Source of the DNA: an uncultured Prevotella sp.
Lineage (GTDB): Bacteria; Bacteroidota; Bacteroidia; Bacteroidales; Bacteroidaceae
Length of the DNA: 64,000 bases
NCBI GenBank assembly: GCA_900551055.1
Contig: URUK01000001.1
Coordinates: forward strand, 124,001 to 188,000
Reading direction: 5' to 3'
The notes beneath the pieces were generated by a model. It searched no databases. It had not been told where the DNA came from and worked only from the letters and a program-made list of their open reading frames with translations. The number at the start of each line of letters is the position of its first letter. Positions within the stretch are counted from its first letter, which is position 1. This document shows positions 34,367 to 43,463 of this stretch, piece after piece. The position numbers and the translations under genes are program-made.

Positions 34367-36544
34367 TTATTCTATGGTCAGGAGGTCAGCCATAAGCCGT
34401 ATGTCGATTTTGCTTATGCCGTGGTCGGATAGTATGTCCATGTCGTTATAAAAGTCATTGTCAATGCTATAGCTTTCCGTGTTGTTGCATTTGTTTATGA
34501 ATGTCTTGAATAGCATTGCTGCTTCACTCGTATTTCCCATGAACCACTGGCAATAACCGGCGTTGAGCCAGTCGCCGTTTTCGGCCTCGTCGCTGTTCAT
34601 AAGGCGGTTGTATGACTTCTGTGCCTGTTCATATTTGCTAAGCCCCATCAAAGTCCAGGCAAGTACACGTGTTACATTTATCGAGTCGGGATGTTCTATG
34701 TCAAGTTTGTAAAGTATGTTCTGTGCCTCTTCATACTTCTTTGCCTTGGACAGGGCAATGCAGTAGTTCAGTGCGAATGTGCCGTTGCCGGGTTTTGATT
34801 GCATCAGAATCTTGTAATACATTGCGGCGCTTGTATAGTCGCCGCATTCGAAATGTGCGCGTGCGAGCAGTGACAACGCCTTTTTGTTGTCAGGCTCAAG
34901 CTGGTTTAATGCTTTGAAATAAGTCACCGCCTTCTGCGGATTGCGCTCAAATTCAAGCTCGAACAATCCGTGCGCAAGCAGGCTTTTAGGGTTAGTCCTG
35001 TCGTCATATTTATCCATTATGGCTTTCTGTGCGGTCTTGTTTTTGTGCTTTATCAGGAAATAGCATAAGTCAGGGTATGCTGTATCCATGTCTGTACCGT
35101 TGAATGCATCGTCAACGACAAACAGGTATTTGTTTGTTGCGAATGGGTTTGTAAGTTGTCCTCGTTGTGGATAAAGGCGGAAAAACCGGTACATGTCCTG
35201 TAGTATTGTCCGCCTTATGTATGCAGGTTTTTTCCTGTCTTCCATCCCCATTGCTGGCATGATGGCCTCTTTCGTGTTCAGCATTTCCTTTATGTTTTCA
35301 GGCAGATGTGCTATTACCGAAGACACGGCGAGGGTGAACGAGTATTTGTCACTGTCGCAGAAAGGTCCGTTTTCAAGGATGTTTGATACCAGCGACGTGT
35401 TCTCCATTTTGTCGATGGTCGATGATATTTCTGGATTTTCAATGTAGAACGGACAAAACCAGTTGGCTGCCTTGTAGAAGAACGGAAAGCGTTTCATCTG
35501 TGAGAAGCCGCCGAAGTAAATGTCAGAGCCGGCTTTTTGCATATTCATCATTTTCTGGAAGCTTTCTTCCATTTTTTCCATTGCGCGGTCAGATGCTTCC
35601 GGGTCGAATATGTCTTGCATCGGGTCGTCTTCTTTTTCCTGTATGCCGAACCGTGTTATCTTGAGGTTGTTGTTTTTTATAAGTTCTGGCATGATGTCCC
35701 GTTGTATCTTGTCATTGTCCTGTTCGGCGTTTATGCAGAATATCATCTGTTTCTGCAAGTCGGCCAGTTCGTCGGTTACACCAGGGTGTCTCATTGCCTC
35801 CGTCACCCTTTGCAAGGTCTTTTCCTGTTGCCTTGTGTCAGCGGAAAGGGCGAAAACCCAGCCAATCAACGCTTTTTGGCGTACTTTTTCGTCGGTTGCA
35901 TTAAGGTAAACGTCAATCAGGGTGCCGAACTTGTTGTCGTCCATGTTGTTCATCGTTGCTATAGTTATTGCGCTGACGAGCATCTGGGCGTCCATTGTGT
36001 CGACCGTAGGCGACAGTATCAGGGAGCTGAAAAATTCCTTGTCGTTTCCTGTCCAACTGTCGGACACAATGATGCTGCAGAACAACGACTGTATCATGTC
36101 ATTGTGTCTGAGGTACAGTTCTTTGCTTTTCTCCGTCTTTGTAGGCTCGGTTTCAAGGCTCAGCATGGCAGTCTCGGCCACAAAATTTTCAAGTGCAGAC
36201 TTTATTTTGTCTTTCTGTAACGGCATGTTTGCCGCCTTTTGCGACATTTCCGTGAAGAACGGGACAGACTGTATCAGCCATTTCATGCGCAGGTCGCATG
36301 CAATCCGGTACAGCCGGTCGGCTATGTTATTGAACACTTCATCCCTTTGGGGGTCGTTGAAGCCGCGCCGCATGAAGTCGAGCATCAGGCTGTAATCGCG
36401 TTCGACGCTTTCCATATCTCCGCTGTATGCGAGTTTGGAATTCCCGTTTATTAGCGAACGTATGGCCCGTATGGCGTTGCCGATTTTCTGTTGCCTGATG
36501 AAGTTGAATATGTTGTTTAGCTGCTTTGTCCCGTTGTTGTCCAT
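34367..36544 (-). CDS. Tetratricopeptide-repeat protein
   Basis: 725-aa soluble, mostly helical protein without a signal peptide. The C-terminal third (about residues 525-690) has at least four TPR units (AVTYFKALNQLEPDNKKALS, SAAMYYKILMQSKPGN, EAQNILYKLDIEHPDS, QAQKSYNRLMNSDEAENG). The N-terminal two thirds are not recognisable. It starts 2 nt after the stop of the lipoprotein gene, so the two are almost certainly co-translated and perhaps work together. Partner and process unknown. Confidence 0.8.
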   Translation of the reverse strand: MDNNGTKQLNNIFNFIRQQKIGNAIRAIRSLINGNSKLAYSGDMESVERDYSLMLDFMRRGFNDPQRDEVFNNIADRLYRIACDLRMKWLIQSVPFFTEMSQKAANMPLQKDKIKSALENFVAETAMLSLETEPTKTEKSKELYLRHNDMIQSLFCSIIVSDSWTGNDKEFFSSLILSPTVDTMDAQMLVSAITIATMNNMDDNKFGTLIDVYLNATDEKVRQKALIGWVFALSADTRQQEKTLQRVTEAMRHPGVTDELADLQKQMIFCINAEQDNDKIQRDIMPELIKNNNLKITRFGIQEKEDDPMQDIFDPEASDRAMEKMEESFQKMMNMQKAGSDIYFGGFSQMKRFPFFYKAANWFCPFYIENPEISSTIDKMENTSLVSNILENGPFCDSDKYSFTLAVSSVIAHLPENIKEMLNTKEAIMPAMGMEDRKKPAYIRRTILQDMYRFFRLYPQRGQLTNPFATNKYLFVVDDAFNGTDMDTAYPDLCYFLIKHKNKTAQKAIMDKYDDRTNPKSLLAHGLFELEFERNPQKAVTYFKALNQLEPDNKKALSLLARAHFECGDYTSAAMYYKILMQSKPGNGTFALNYCIALSKAKKYEEAQNILYKLDIEHPDSINVTRVLAWTLMGLSKYEQAQKSYNRLMNSDEAENGDWLNAGYCQWFMGNTSEAAMLFKTFINKCNNTESYSIDNDFYNDMDILSDHGISKIDIRLMADLLTIE

Positions 36545-36546
36545 AG

Positions 36547-37473
36547 TCAGTTGTTTTTAAGCCATTGGTCGGCCGTGCTTATGTCTTTCTGCCGTGGGGC
36601 TTTTGTGTGTTCGAATTTGATTTTTGGCAAGGAGTTGAGCGTTTTCCTGTCGATTTTGTAATAATCGGCTATTTCTGAAGCATAATGTTTCAGTCCGTTT
36701 TTGTTTATTGAATCGCATGCTGCGTTGTAGCCTCTGATGAATTCCTTAAGCTGTTCCTGCCTGTTTTTGTCTTTCATTTTTTCCCCGTTGAAGGCTATGA
36801 CGCCTAACTTCATGTCCTTGTCACGGCTGTCCATCAGTACCGGATTTTTATACAGCCTGGCAACGGTGGCCTGCGGTTCGGGCAACAGTACAGCGTCCAT
36901 CTCATTGTTGAGAAGCATCTGTAGCCTTAGGTTCACGTCGTTTATCTGGATTTTGAACACCATGTCGCGGTTGAGCTTTGCGCTGTCCACTGCGTAGTCG
37001 GCAAGCAATGACGTTGCGGAGAAGCGTGTCTTCGCCAGCATTTTGTCGTCGAGCTGCGACAGCCTTCTTATTCGTGCAAGGCGGTTGCTTATTAATTGCC
37101 AGTACACGTTTGTTGCCGTCACATAGTCGAGCGCCATGCCTTGGCTTTTCATGCGTTGTCCCCGTACAAGGTCGGTTACGTTTCCTTCAATGCGTCCGCT
37201 TTTTAGAGCCTCGTCACAATCAATTTGTGACATGAATCTTACGAGCCTTATATCGGCCTTTGCGGTGTCGAACATTGCGCGTTCCTTGGCCACATAAATG
37301 GGCAGGCAGTCCAAAGTAGGCAATACTCCGATTTTCAAGGCCGCCGAATCTTCCTTGCGCAGCCTTTCCTGCTCGGCCTTTGTCTGCCGTTTCATCTCGT
37401 CGTATGACGGGCCGCAGCTCGCAGTCGCGATGATGACAGCTAATAATATGAATAATGTATATCTGATTTTCAT
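36547..37473 (-). CDS. Lipoprotein resembling an ABC-transporter substrate-binding protein
   Basis: 308-aa lipoprotein. A signal peptide with lipobox ATASC-G puts the acylated Cys near residue 20. After a charged helix (about 27-45) comes an NMT1/SsuA-like binding fold (LKIGVLPTLDCLPIYVAKER, EMDAVLLPEPQATVARLY). No permease or ATPase lies beside it; the only partner is the TPR gene, 2 nt downstream. It may be an orphan binding protein or may serve a transporter encoded elsewhere. Ligand unknown. Confidence 0.75.
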   Translation of the reverse strand: MKIRYTLFILLAVIIATASCGPSYDEMKRQTKAEQERLRKEDSAALKIGVLPTLDCLPIYVAKERAMFDTAKADIRLVRFMSQIDCDEALKSGRIEGNVTDLVRGQRMKSQGMALDYVTATNVYWQLISNRLARIRRLSQLDDKMLAKTRFSATSLLADYAVDSAKLNRDMVFKIQINDVNLRLQMLLNNEMDAVLLPEPQATVARLYKNPVLMDSRDKDMKLGVIAFNGEKMKDKNRQEQLKEFIRGYNAACDSINKNGLKHYASEIADYYKIDRKTLNSLPKIKFEHTKAPRQKDISTADQWLKNN

Positions 37474-37578
37474 ACGTCTGCATTATTAAAAAGGGCAGCC
37501 CTGCGTTGAAAAACACGAGTCGCCCTTCAGAGTTTATAAATTAATGTGCGATATTAGTCGTCTGTATTAATGGTGGTG

Positions 37579-37608
37579 CAAAGTTAATGATTTATTTTGT
37601 AACTCAAA
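37579..37608 (-). promoter_or_regulatory. Promoter of the lipoprotein-TPR operon
   Basis: Minus strand TTTG (37608-37605), 18 nt, TAACTTTG (37586-37579). It overlaps the oppositely directed radA promoter. Confidence 0.6.
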
Positions 37609-37626
37609 AAAATATTGTTACTTTTG
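37596..37626 (+). promoter_or_regulatory. Promoter of radA
   Basis: TTTG at 37596-37599, 19 nt, TACTTTTG at 37619-37626. The start codon is 285 nt further, so the repeat element at 37715 would be in the leader RNA. Confidence 0.6.
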
Positions 37627-37714
37627 TACAACAAAATAGTGGCGGACGGAAAGGTATAGAGCCATCATTGAAACTGCCTTATGTTGCGTATTATTGTGGG
37701 TGGTGCGGGCTCAA

Positions 37715-37810
37715 GTTTTGCAAAAGACCGTCTTTTGCCGTGTAAAAGGCCATCTTTTGCAATGTGAACGACGGCCTTTTGCAAGCTTAAAGATGGCCTT
37801 TCGTAATTTG
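37715..37810. repeat. 22-bp-periodic intergenic element, copy 6
   Basis: Tracts at 37715, 37732, 37754, 37776 and 37798 (17, then 22, 22, 22), the same spacing as copies 1 and 4. It lies between the radA promoter and the radA start codon. Confidence 0.88.
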
Positions 37811-37910
37811 TTGGTTACCAGTTGGTTATGTAATAGGCAGGAAACGTTGGTCCTGCTTGTGCCAATACGTCTTTCCGCCAGTGTTTTTCTTTTTATATTT
37901 ATATAAGGTA

Positions 37911-39302
37911 ATGGCAAAAGATAAGATAGCTTACGTCTGCTCGAATTGTGGACAAGAATCGTCAAAATGGATTGGCAAGTGCCCTAATTGCGGACAGTGG
38001 AACACTTTTAAGGAGATTAGGGTCGCAGCTGACAACGGTCAGGCGGCCGCTGCTTCGGCCGCCGCTTCTGTGCGTGGACGGCTGCGGCATGACAAGACCC
38101 GTCCACTGTTCCTGCGTGAGATTTCGTCCAAGGACGAGCCGCGCATCGACATGCACGACTCGGAACTGAACCGTGTGCTCGGCGGCGGACTTGTTCCTGG
38201 CTCTATTGTGCTGCTTGGTGGAGAGCCGGGAATAGGCAAGAGCACCCTTACATTACAGACAATCCTGCACATGGCAGACCGCCGCATCCTTTATGTAAGT
38301 GGCGAGGAAAGCGCGCATCAGTTGAAGATGCGTGCCGAAAGGATTGCCCATGACGGCGCTGACAATTGTATGATATTATGCGACACGTCGCTTGAAAGCA
38401 TCTTCGCGCATATAAAGAACACGTCTCCCGAAATCTTGGTGGTTGATTCCATACAGACAGTCAGTACAGAGAGTATTGACAGTTCGCCGGGCAGCGTCGC
38501 CCAGGTGCGTGAATGCGCATCGGCTTTGCTCCGCTTTGCCAAGTCGAGCGGCACGCCGGTAATACTTATCGGACATATAAACAAGGAGGGAACGCTGGCC
38601 GGACCGAAGATACTTGAACACATAGTAGACACCGTAATCCAGTTTGAAGGTGACCAGCACTATATGTACCGCATATTGCGCTCTACGAAAAACCGCTTCG
38701 GCAGCACATCGGAATTGGGCATTTACGAGATGCGGCAGGACGGATTGAGACAGGTGGACAACCCTTCCGAGCTGTTGCTTACACAGGACAGGGAGGGACT
38801 TAGCGGCATAGCCATATCGGCGGCAATCGAGGGTGTGCGGCCGTTTCTTGTCGAGACGCAGGCTCTTGTGTCGTCAGCCGCTTACGGAACGCCGCAGCGC
38901 AGTGCCACGGGATTTGACCAGCGCCGCCTGAACATGCTGCTTGCGGTACTTGAAAAACGTGTCGGGTTCAAGCTTATGCAGAAAGACGTGTTCCTGAATA
39001 TAGCCGGCGGATTGAGGGTAACTGACATGGCAATGGACCTTAGTGTGATAACTGCCGTGCTGTCGAGCAACGTCGATACAGCCATTGAGAGCGACTGGTG
39101 CATGGCCGGCGAGGTGGGGCTTAGCGGCGAGGTGCGCCCGGTAAGCCGCATCGAGCAACGTATAACGGAGGCGGAAAAGCTCGGCTTTACCCATATGATA
39201 GTGCCAAAATACAATTTGCAGGGACTCTCCCGGAAGAAGTTTGGCATAGAATTGGTGCCTGTCCGCAAGGTAGAGGAGGCGCTTAGGGCTTTGTTCGGGT
39301 GA
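37911..39302 (+). CDS. radA: DNA repair protein RadA
   Basis: RecA-like ATPase that promotes branch migration during recombination; cytoplasmic, 463 aa. The order is classical: C4 zinc finger (CSNCGQESSKWIGKCPNCG, residues 8-26), Walker A GGEPGIGKST near 105, the RadA-specific KNRFGSTSELG near 262, and a C-terminal Lon-protease-like domain (GGLRVTDMAMDLSV, then GLSGEVRPV). The frame is open 18 codons further upstream, but MAKDKIAYVCSNCG is the family start. Confidence 0.97.
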   Translation: MAKDKIAYVCSNCGQESSKWIGKCPNCGQWNTFKEIRVAADNGQAAAASAAASVRGRLRHDKTRPLFLREISSKDEPRIDMHDSELNRVLGGGLVPGSIVLLGGEPGIGKSTLTLQTILHMADRRILYVSGEESAHQLKMRAERIAHDGADNCMILCDTSLESIFAHIKNTSPEILVVDSIQTVSTESIDSSPGSVAQVRECASALLRFAKSSGTPVILIGHINKEGTLAGPKILEHIVDTVIQFEGDQHYMYRILRSTKNRFGSTSELGIYEMRQDGLRQVDNPSELLLTQDREGLSGIAISAAIEGVRPFLVETQALVSSAAYGTPQRSATGFDQRRLNMLLAVLEKRVGFKLMQKDVFLNIAGGLRVTDMAMDLSVITAVLSSNVDTAIESDWCMAGEVGLSGEVRPVSRIEQRITEAEKLGFTHMIVPKYNLQGLSRKKFGIELVPVRKVEEALRALFG

Positions 39303-39336
39303 AGCAGGGATGACAAAGTTATACGTCTGTGAATTT

Positions 39337-39395
39337 CAGATACAAAAAAGTCCGCAGAATTACGCGATGTAATTCTGCGGACTTTTTTGTATCTG
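39337..39395. terminator. Bidirectional terminator, radA / TlpA-like gene
   Basis: Perfect 26-bp inverted repeat (arms 39337-39362 and 39370-39395) with T-tracts inside both arms, between convergent genes. Confidence 0.95.
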
Positions 39396-39419
39396 CATCA
39401 GATGTTTCCCTGTCTGATG

Positions 39420-39995
39420 TTACTGCTTCGCGTTGCTTGAGCCGTCAAGTTTTTGTGCAATGAACGACCTAAGCTCTTCTCCGCGCAGGCCGGCAGTCAG
39501 CACTTTTCCTGTGCTGTCAACAATAATGGTGAATGGAATTGCCTGTATGCCGTACATCTGTGCCGCGCTGTTTTGCCAGCCTTGAAGGTCTGACAGCTGT
39601 GTCCACGTCATGCCCATCGTACTGACCGCATTGCTCCATTGCTCTTTGTCTTCGTCTAATGACACGCCGACAATGCCCAGCCCCTTGTCCTTGTATTCGT
39701 TATATGTCTTGACAAGGCTCGGCATTTCCTGCCGGCACGGACCGCACCAGCTTGCCCAGAAGTCAATTATTGTAAGCTTGTGCTTGGCAAACTCGTCGGT
39801 TACAGACACGTTGTTGCCGTTGATGTCTGCCATCGTGAAGCTTATGATCAGTTCGTTGCTGTTGCTGGCAGTGTCTTGGGGAACGGCAGCCGTTGTTTCG
39901 GCTTTACCACTTTGGCCTTGTGTCTTGCCCGGTTTGCAGGCTATGACGGAGATTGCCACCACTGCGGCGACGGCGCATGCGATGCTTGTCTTCAT
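39420..39995 (-). CDS. TlpA-like thioredoxin-fold lipoprotein
   Basis: 191-aa lipoprotein facing the periplasm. Lipobox VIAC places the acylated Cys near residue 20; a low-complexity linker follows, then an AhpC/TSA-Redoxin fold with DFWASWCGPCRQEMPSL (WCGPC redox site near 87) and the cis-Pro loop AIPFTIIVD. Such proteins reduce disulfides in exported proteins. The stop of prs lies 11 nt upstream, so it is third in a ThiE-like, prs, TlpA-like operon whose members have no obvious common function. Confidence 0.9.
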   Translation of the reverse strand: MKTSIACAVAAVVAISVIACKPGKTQGQSGKAETTAAVPQDTASNSNELIISFTMADINGNNVSVTDEFAKHKLTIIDFWASWCGPCRQEMPSLVKTYNEYKDKGLGIVGVSLDEDKEQWSNAVSTMGMTWTQLSDLQGWQNSAAQMYGIQAIPFTIIVDSTGKVLTAGLRGEELRSFIAQKLDGSSNAKQ

Positions 39996-40006
39996 TCCTT
40001 ATGATA

Positions 40007-40945
40007 TTAAACTAAGTACTGCGAACTGATGCTCTCATTGTTGACAACGCGCCGTATGGTTTCGGCAAACATGTCGGCTACGGACAATTGTTTCACCTTT
40101 GCGCAGCGGTTAGAGTAGGGGATGGAGTCCGTGAATACCATTTCTTCAAGCGCGGAGTTCTGTATTCTCTCGCTTGCAGGCCCGCTCATGACACAGTGTG
40201 ACGCACAGGCCCTTACGCTCTTGGCTCCTGCCTCTTTCATTATGTCGGCTGCTTTGGTAATTGTCCCAGCAGTATCAACCATGTCATCGATTATCACTAC
40301 GTTCTTGTCTTTTACGTCACCGATAATCTGCATGCTCTCAACTACATTCGCACGTGCGCGAGTCTTGTTGCAAAGCACGAGCGGACAGCCCATATACTTG
40401 GCATAAGTATTGGCGCGTTTGCTGCCGCCGACATCGGGCGATGCGATAACGATGTCGTCCAACTTGAGGCTTTGCAGGTAAGGAAGTATTACACCTGAAG
40501 CATACAGGTGGTCGACGGGAACGTCGAAAAAGCCCTGTATCTGGTCGGCATGCAGGTCCATTGTAATAAGACGGTCGATGCCGGCAACGCGCAGAAGGTC
40601 GGCTACGAGCTTTGCTCCTATGCTTACACGCGGTTTGTCCTTGCGGTCCTGACGCGCCCATCCGAAATATGGTATTACAGCATTGATGCTTTTAGCCGAC
40701 GCACGCTTGGCCGCGTCAATCATCAATAGCAGCTCCATCAGGTTGTCAGAGTTTGGAAATGTACTCTGAACAAGGAAAACGTCACGTCCGCGGATGGACT
40801 CTTCGTATGAAACTGCGAACTCGCCGTCAGAGAATTTTGTGATGAGCAGATTGCCCAAGGGGCAACCCAGACTGTTGCAGATTTTCTCCGCAAGGTATCT
40901 GGTACTGGTGCCAGAAAATACCATGAAAGAGTTTGTTTCACTCAT
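40007..40945 (-). CDS. prs: Ribose-phosphate pyrophosphokinase (PRPP synthase)
   Basis: Cytoplasmic enzyme making PRPP from ribose-5-phosphate and ATP for nucleotide, His and Trp synthesis. 312 aa, family standard. The flexible loop (FGWARQDRKDKPRVS), the metal/ATP motif DLHADQIQGFFDVPVDHL near residue 130, and the PRPP-binding loop IDDMVDTAGT near 220 are intact. It is the middle gene of the three-gene minus-strand unit; the ThiE-like gene ends 32 nt upstream. Confidence 0.97.
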   Translation of the reverse strand: MSETNSFMVFSGTSTRYLAEKICNSLGCPLGNLLITKFSDGEFAVSYEESIRGRDVFLVQSTFPNSDNLMELLLMIDAAKRASAKSINAVIPYFGWARQDRKDKPRVSIGAKLVADLLRVAGIDRLITMDLHADQIQGFFDVPVDHLYASGVILPYLQSLKLDDIVIASPDVGGSKRANTYAKYMGCPLVLCNKTRARANVVESMQIIGDVKDKNVVIIDDMVDTAGTITKAADIMKEAGAKSVRACASHCVMSGPASERIQNSALEEMVFTDSIPYSNRCAKVKQLSVADMFAETIRRVVNNESISSQYLV

Positions 40946-40977
40946 TTTTGTTGCAGGTGTTTTTATGTTTTGTATTC

Positions 40978-41565
40978 TTATGATACTGCTTTTCTCAGCT
41001 TGTCGAAATGATTTATCAGTTCCTTATAGTCGAGCTGGCTGTGTATGTCGAATTTGTCCCACAAATCATCGCATACCACTACACCACCGAAACCAAGTTC
41101 TTTGGCTTCCTTTATGCGGTCAAGGCTTACTCCGCCTAATGCGTATACATGCTTGTCTATGAGGTCGTTACGCAATGCTTCGTCAAGTATCTGACCGTGC
41201 GTTCCGTGTAAGCCGAATGTGTTGTCGAGGAAAACGTAATCGCCTTTCTTTTTCATTACACCCAAGTCTTTCGTGTTATGGCACGTAAAGCTGTATTTCC
41301 CCTTATAGTCTTTTGGCGGTTCCTTGCCTTCATCGTCAATGTGTATTCCGGCCAGTCCGTATTCGTTTTTCAGGTAATAATGGTCGTGTACGGTTATTTT
41401 GCCGTATGTCATTTCAGGAAGAAGCGAGAGCAGGCGTTCAGAATACATTGGCGACGTTCCGGGTTTGTAAAGGTGGAGGTGTTCCATGCCTTCCTCGAAA
41501 AGTGCCGTCAGAATCTTGTCTTCTTCTACAAAGAATGTAGGCCGGGTCATTATAACGAGCTTCAT
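40978..41565 (-). CDS. ThiE/TenI-like TIM-barrel protein
   Basis: 195-aa cytoplasmic protein of the thiamine-phosphate synthase superfamily. The barrel order is visible (MKLVIMTRPTFFVEEDKI, HLHLYKPG, LAGIHIDDEG, HVYALGGVSLDRIKEAKELG), including the phosphate-binding GGV. The ThiE pyrophosphate motifs are weak, so a TenI-like or unknown role is possible. No TPP riboswitch or other thi gene is nearby. The longer frame starts 17 codons upstream, ahead of the predicted -7 box at 41595-41588 being cleared, so ATG 41565 is used. Confidence 0.8.
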   Translation of the reverse strand: MKLVIMTRPTFFVEEDKILTALFEEGMEHLHLYKPGTSPMYSERLLSLLPEMTYGKITVHDHYYLKNEYGLAGIHIDDEGKEPPKDYKGKYSFTCHNTKDLGVMKKKGDYVFLDNTFGLHGTHGQILDEALRNDLIDKHVYALGGVSLDRIKEAKELGFGGVVVCDDLWDKFDIHSQLDYKELINHFDKLRKAVS

Positions 41566-41587
41566 CGCTGATTTTTTATTTTCAATG

Positions 41588-41618
41588 CAAATGTATAAAA
41601 ATTTTGATAAACCCACAA
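41588..41618 (-). promoter_or_regulatory. Promoter of the ThiE-like, prs, TlpA-like operon
   Basis: Minus strand TTG (41618-41616), 20 nt, TACATTTG (41595-41588). Confidence 0.6.
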
Positions 41619-41809
41619 TCTATTGTTGATAAAAGTTGTTCCACATGGCATAAAACGGCTTGAACATGGTGTTGTGGCATTGCATGGCTGTCTGTTCCGG
41701 TTTGTATGTTTACCGTATTCGGCCTTTGTCTGGCTTCTTTTTTGCCGGTGTTTGCAGGGCTTCGTTCCATGCTTTATGTCCGTTAGTGTATCTCGTTGAT
41801 ATCCAATGC
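41619..41809. other. Non-coding gap
   Basis: Part of the 522-nt divergent gap before the Rnf operon. No gene, RNA or regulatory signal could be supported here. Confidence 0.4.
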
Positions 41810-41896
41810 GTTGCAAAAGACTGTCTTTTGCCTTCCAAAAGGTCATGTTTTAGAAGGTGAAATGTGCCCTTTTGTATTGTAAAAGGCCATATATTG
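41810..41896. repeat. 22-bp-periodic intergenic element, copy 7
   Basis: Tracts at 41825, 41847 and 41869, with an in-phase ATATTG at 41891. The lead is shortened (GTTGCAAAAG). It is followed, after 129 nt, by the Rnf operon promoter. Confidence 0.82.
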
Positions 41897-42025
41897 GATG
41901 TGTGATGGATTGACGCGGACAATCAGGCGGTGCTGTTTTTGTTTGCTTTCAGTCTTGTAAAAAGTTATGGATGACGTTCTTTGTGATATTCGGCAACGCT
42001 TTTTTCAACAAAAATTCGTATTTGT

Positions 42026-42056
42026 TTTGGAGTTATGAAAATATTATTTACTTTTG
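42026..42056 (+). promoter_or_regulatory. Promoter of the rseC-rnf operon
   Basis: TTTG at 42026-42029, 19 nt, TACTTTTG at 42049-42056. It lies inside the open frame that begins at 41971 and so excludes that start. Confidence 0.78.
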
Positions 42057-42087
42057 CAATTGCAAACTCGGGTTTGCAAAACCTTGC

Positions 42088-42510
42088 ATGAACAACATGA
42101 ATAAAGATATAAAACATAGTGGTGTTGTTGAGGATGTGACGGCCGAATTTACGCGGGTACGGATTGTTCAGTCGTCTGCATGCGCGTCGTGCAAGGTTGC
42201 CAGCCGGTGTCATGCTTCGGAGAGCAAAGAGAAAACGGTCGATGTCCTCGGCGACTATACAGGCTTGTGCGCTGTCGGTGACAGTGTTGTTGTTGCTGCG
42301 TCACAACGTGCAGGGATGTTTGCCGTTACGTTGAGTTCCGTAGTTCCGCTTGCATTGGTGATTGCGGTGCTTGTCTCCGTGCTTTTGATTACCGGGAGCG
42401 AGCCGGTTGCTGCATTGTCGGCATTGCTTTCGCTTATACCTTATTATATATTACTTTACCTTTTTCGTGACAAGATAAGGTCACGTTTGACGTTCAGAAT
42501 AGAAGTGTAG
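42088..42510 (+). CDS. rseC: RseC/MucC family protein (SoxR-reducing system type)
   Basis: 140-aa inner-membrane protein. A cytoplasmic N-terminal part has the Cys cluster SSACASCKVASRCHASE (about residues 28-44), followed by two adjacent membrane helices (about 75-97 and 101-118). RseC homologues act with Rnf-like complexes in keeping SoxR reduced in gamma-proteobacteria; here the gene is first in the rnf operon, 53 nt before rnfB, and more likely assists Rnf assembly or cofactor loading. The start could also be ATG 42097. Confidence 0.88.
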   Translation: MNNMNKDIKHSGVVEDVTAEFTRVRIVQSSACASCKVASRCHASESKEKTVDVLGDYTGLCAVGDSVVVAASQRAGMFAVTLSSVVPLALVIAVLVSVLLITGSEPVAALSALLSLIPYYILLYLFRDKIRSRLTFRIEV

Positions 42511-42563
42511 GGTGGCTGATGAATGATTGAATACAATAAACAACTAAAACAAATACAAAACTT

Positions 42564-43463
42564 ATGAACTTTATTCTTATTGCAGTAATAGTTCTTGGAG
42601 GCATTGCGCTGATTTCTTCGGTCGTGCTGTATGTCTGCTCCAAGAAATTTGCTGTGCATGAAGACCCACGTTTGGCGCAAGTAGCGGCAGTTTTGCCTGG
42701 TGCCAACTGTGGCGGATGCGGCTATCCTGGATGTTCTGGCATGGCCGCCGCTTTGGTGAAGGGAGCCGATGCCGGCTCGCTTGAAGGCTTGTATTGTCCT
42801 GTCGGCGGCTCGGCTGTGATGGGGCAGGTTGCCGATTTGCTCGGAATGGCTGTTGCCAATACCGAGCCGAAGGTGGCCGTTGTGCGTTGTAACGGAACAT
42901 GCGATATGCGTCCGCGTATAGCAGAATACAATGGCTTGCGCACGTGTACAGCCATGAATTCGTGCAGTGCGGGCGAGACGGCTTGCGGTTATGGTTGCCT
43001 TGGTTGTGGCGATTGTGTTAATGCGTGTGCCTTCGGAGCTATAAAGATGAACCCGGAGACAGGGCTGCCGGAAGTGGATGAAGAGAAGTGTACTGGTTGT
43101 GGCGCATGTGCGAAAGCTTGTCCACGTCACATTATTGAACTTCGTAAAAAAGGCTTGAAAGGACGTCGCGTGTATGTGCGCTGCGTCAATAAGGACAAGG
43201 GGGCCGCTGCAATGAAGGCCTGCAAGGCGGCCTGCATTGGTTGTGGAAAGTGTGAAAAGGAATGCAAGTTTGATGCTATAACCATTGAAAACAACCTGTC
43301 GTACATCGACCCTGACAAGTGCAGGATGTGCCGTAAGTGTGTAGAGGCTTGCCCTACGCATGCAATCGTTGCAGTGAACTTCCCTGTCCCGAGACCCAAA
43401 GCGTCCGCAAACCAACAAGAAGCGGTTAATGTTGAACCTAAACAAGAGGAGGTAAAGGCATGA
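42564..43463 (+). CDS. rnfB: Ion-translocating electron-transport complex subunit RnfB
   Basis: Iron-sulfur subunit that takes electrons from ferredoxin. 299 aa: an N-terminal membrane anchor (1-25), a 4Fe-4S domain with ANCGGCGYPGCSGMAAAL near residue 50, a further GYGCLGCGDCVNAC cluster, then ferredoxin-type CxxCxxCxxxC repeats (CTGCGACAKACP, CIGCGKCEKECK, CRMCRKCVEACP). The 3' end overlaps rnfC by 4 nt. The acidic tail is short. Confidence 0.96.
   Translation: MNFILIAVIVLGGIALISSVVLYVCSKKFAVHEDPRLAQVAAVLPGANCGGCGYPGCSGMAAALVKGADAGSLEGLYCPVGGSAVMGQVADLLGMAVANTEPKVAVVRCNGTCDMRPRIAEYNGLRTCTAMNSCSAGETACGYGCLGCGDCVNACAFGAIKMNPETGLPEVDEEKCTGCGACAKACPRHIIELRKKGLKGRRVYVRCVNKDKGAAAMKACKAACIGCGKCEKECKFDAITIENNLSYIDPDKCRMCRKCVEACPTHAIVAVNFPVPRPKASANQQEAVNVEPKQEEVKA

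Noticed and set aside
41566..41640. TPP riboswitch upstream of the ThiE-like gene
   Set aside because: No THI-box sequence; the leader from the predicted promoter is too short.
41971..42087. N-terminal extension of RseC
   Set aside because: The strong promoter at 42026-42056 lies within it and the residues are not conserved-looking.
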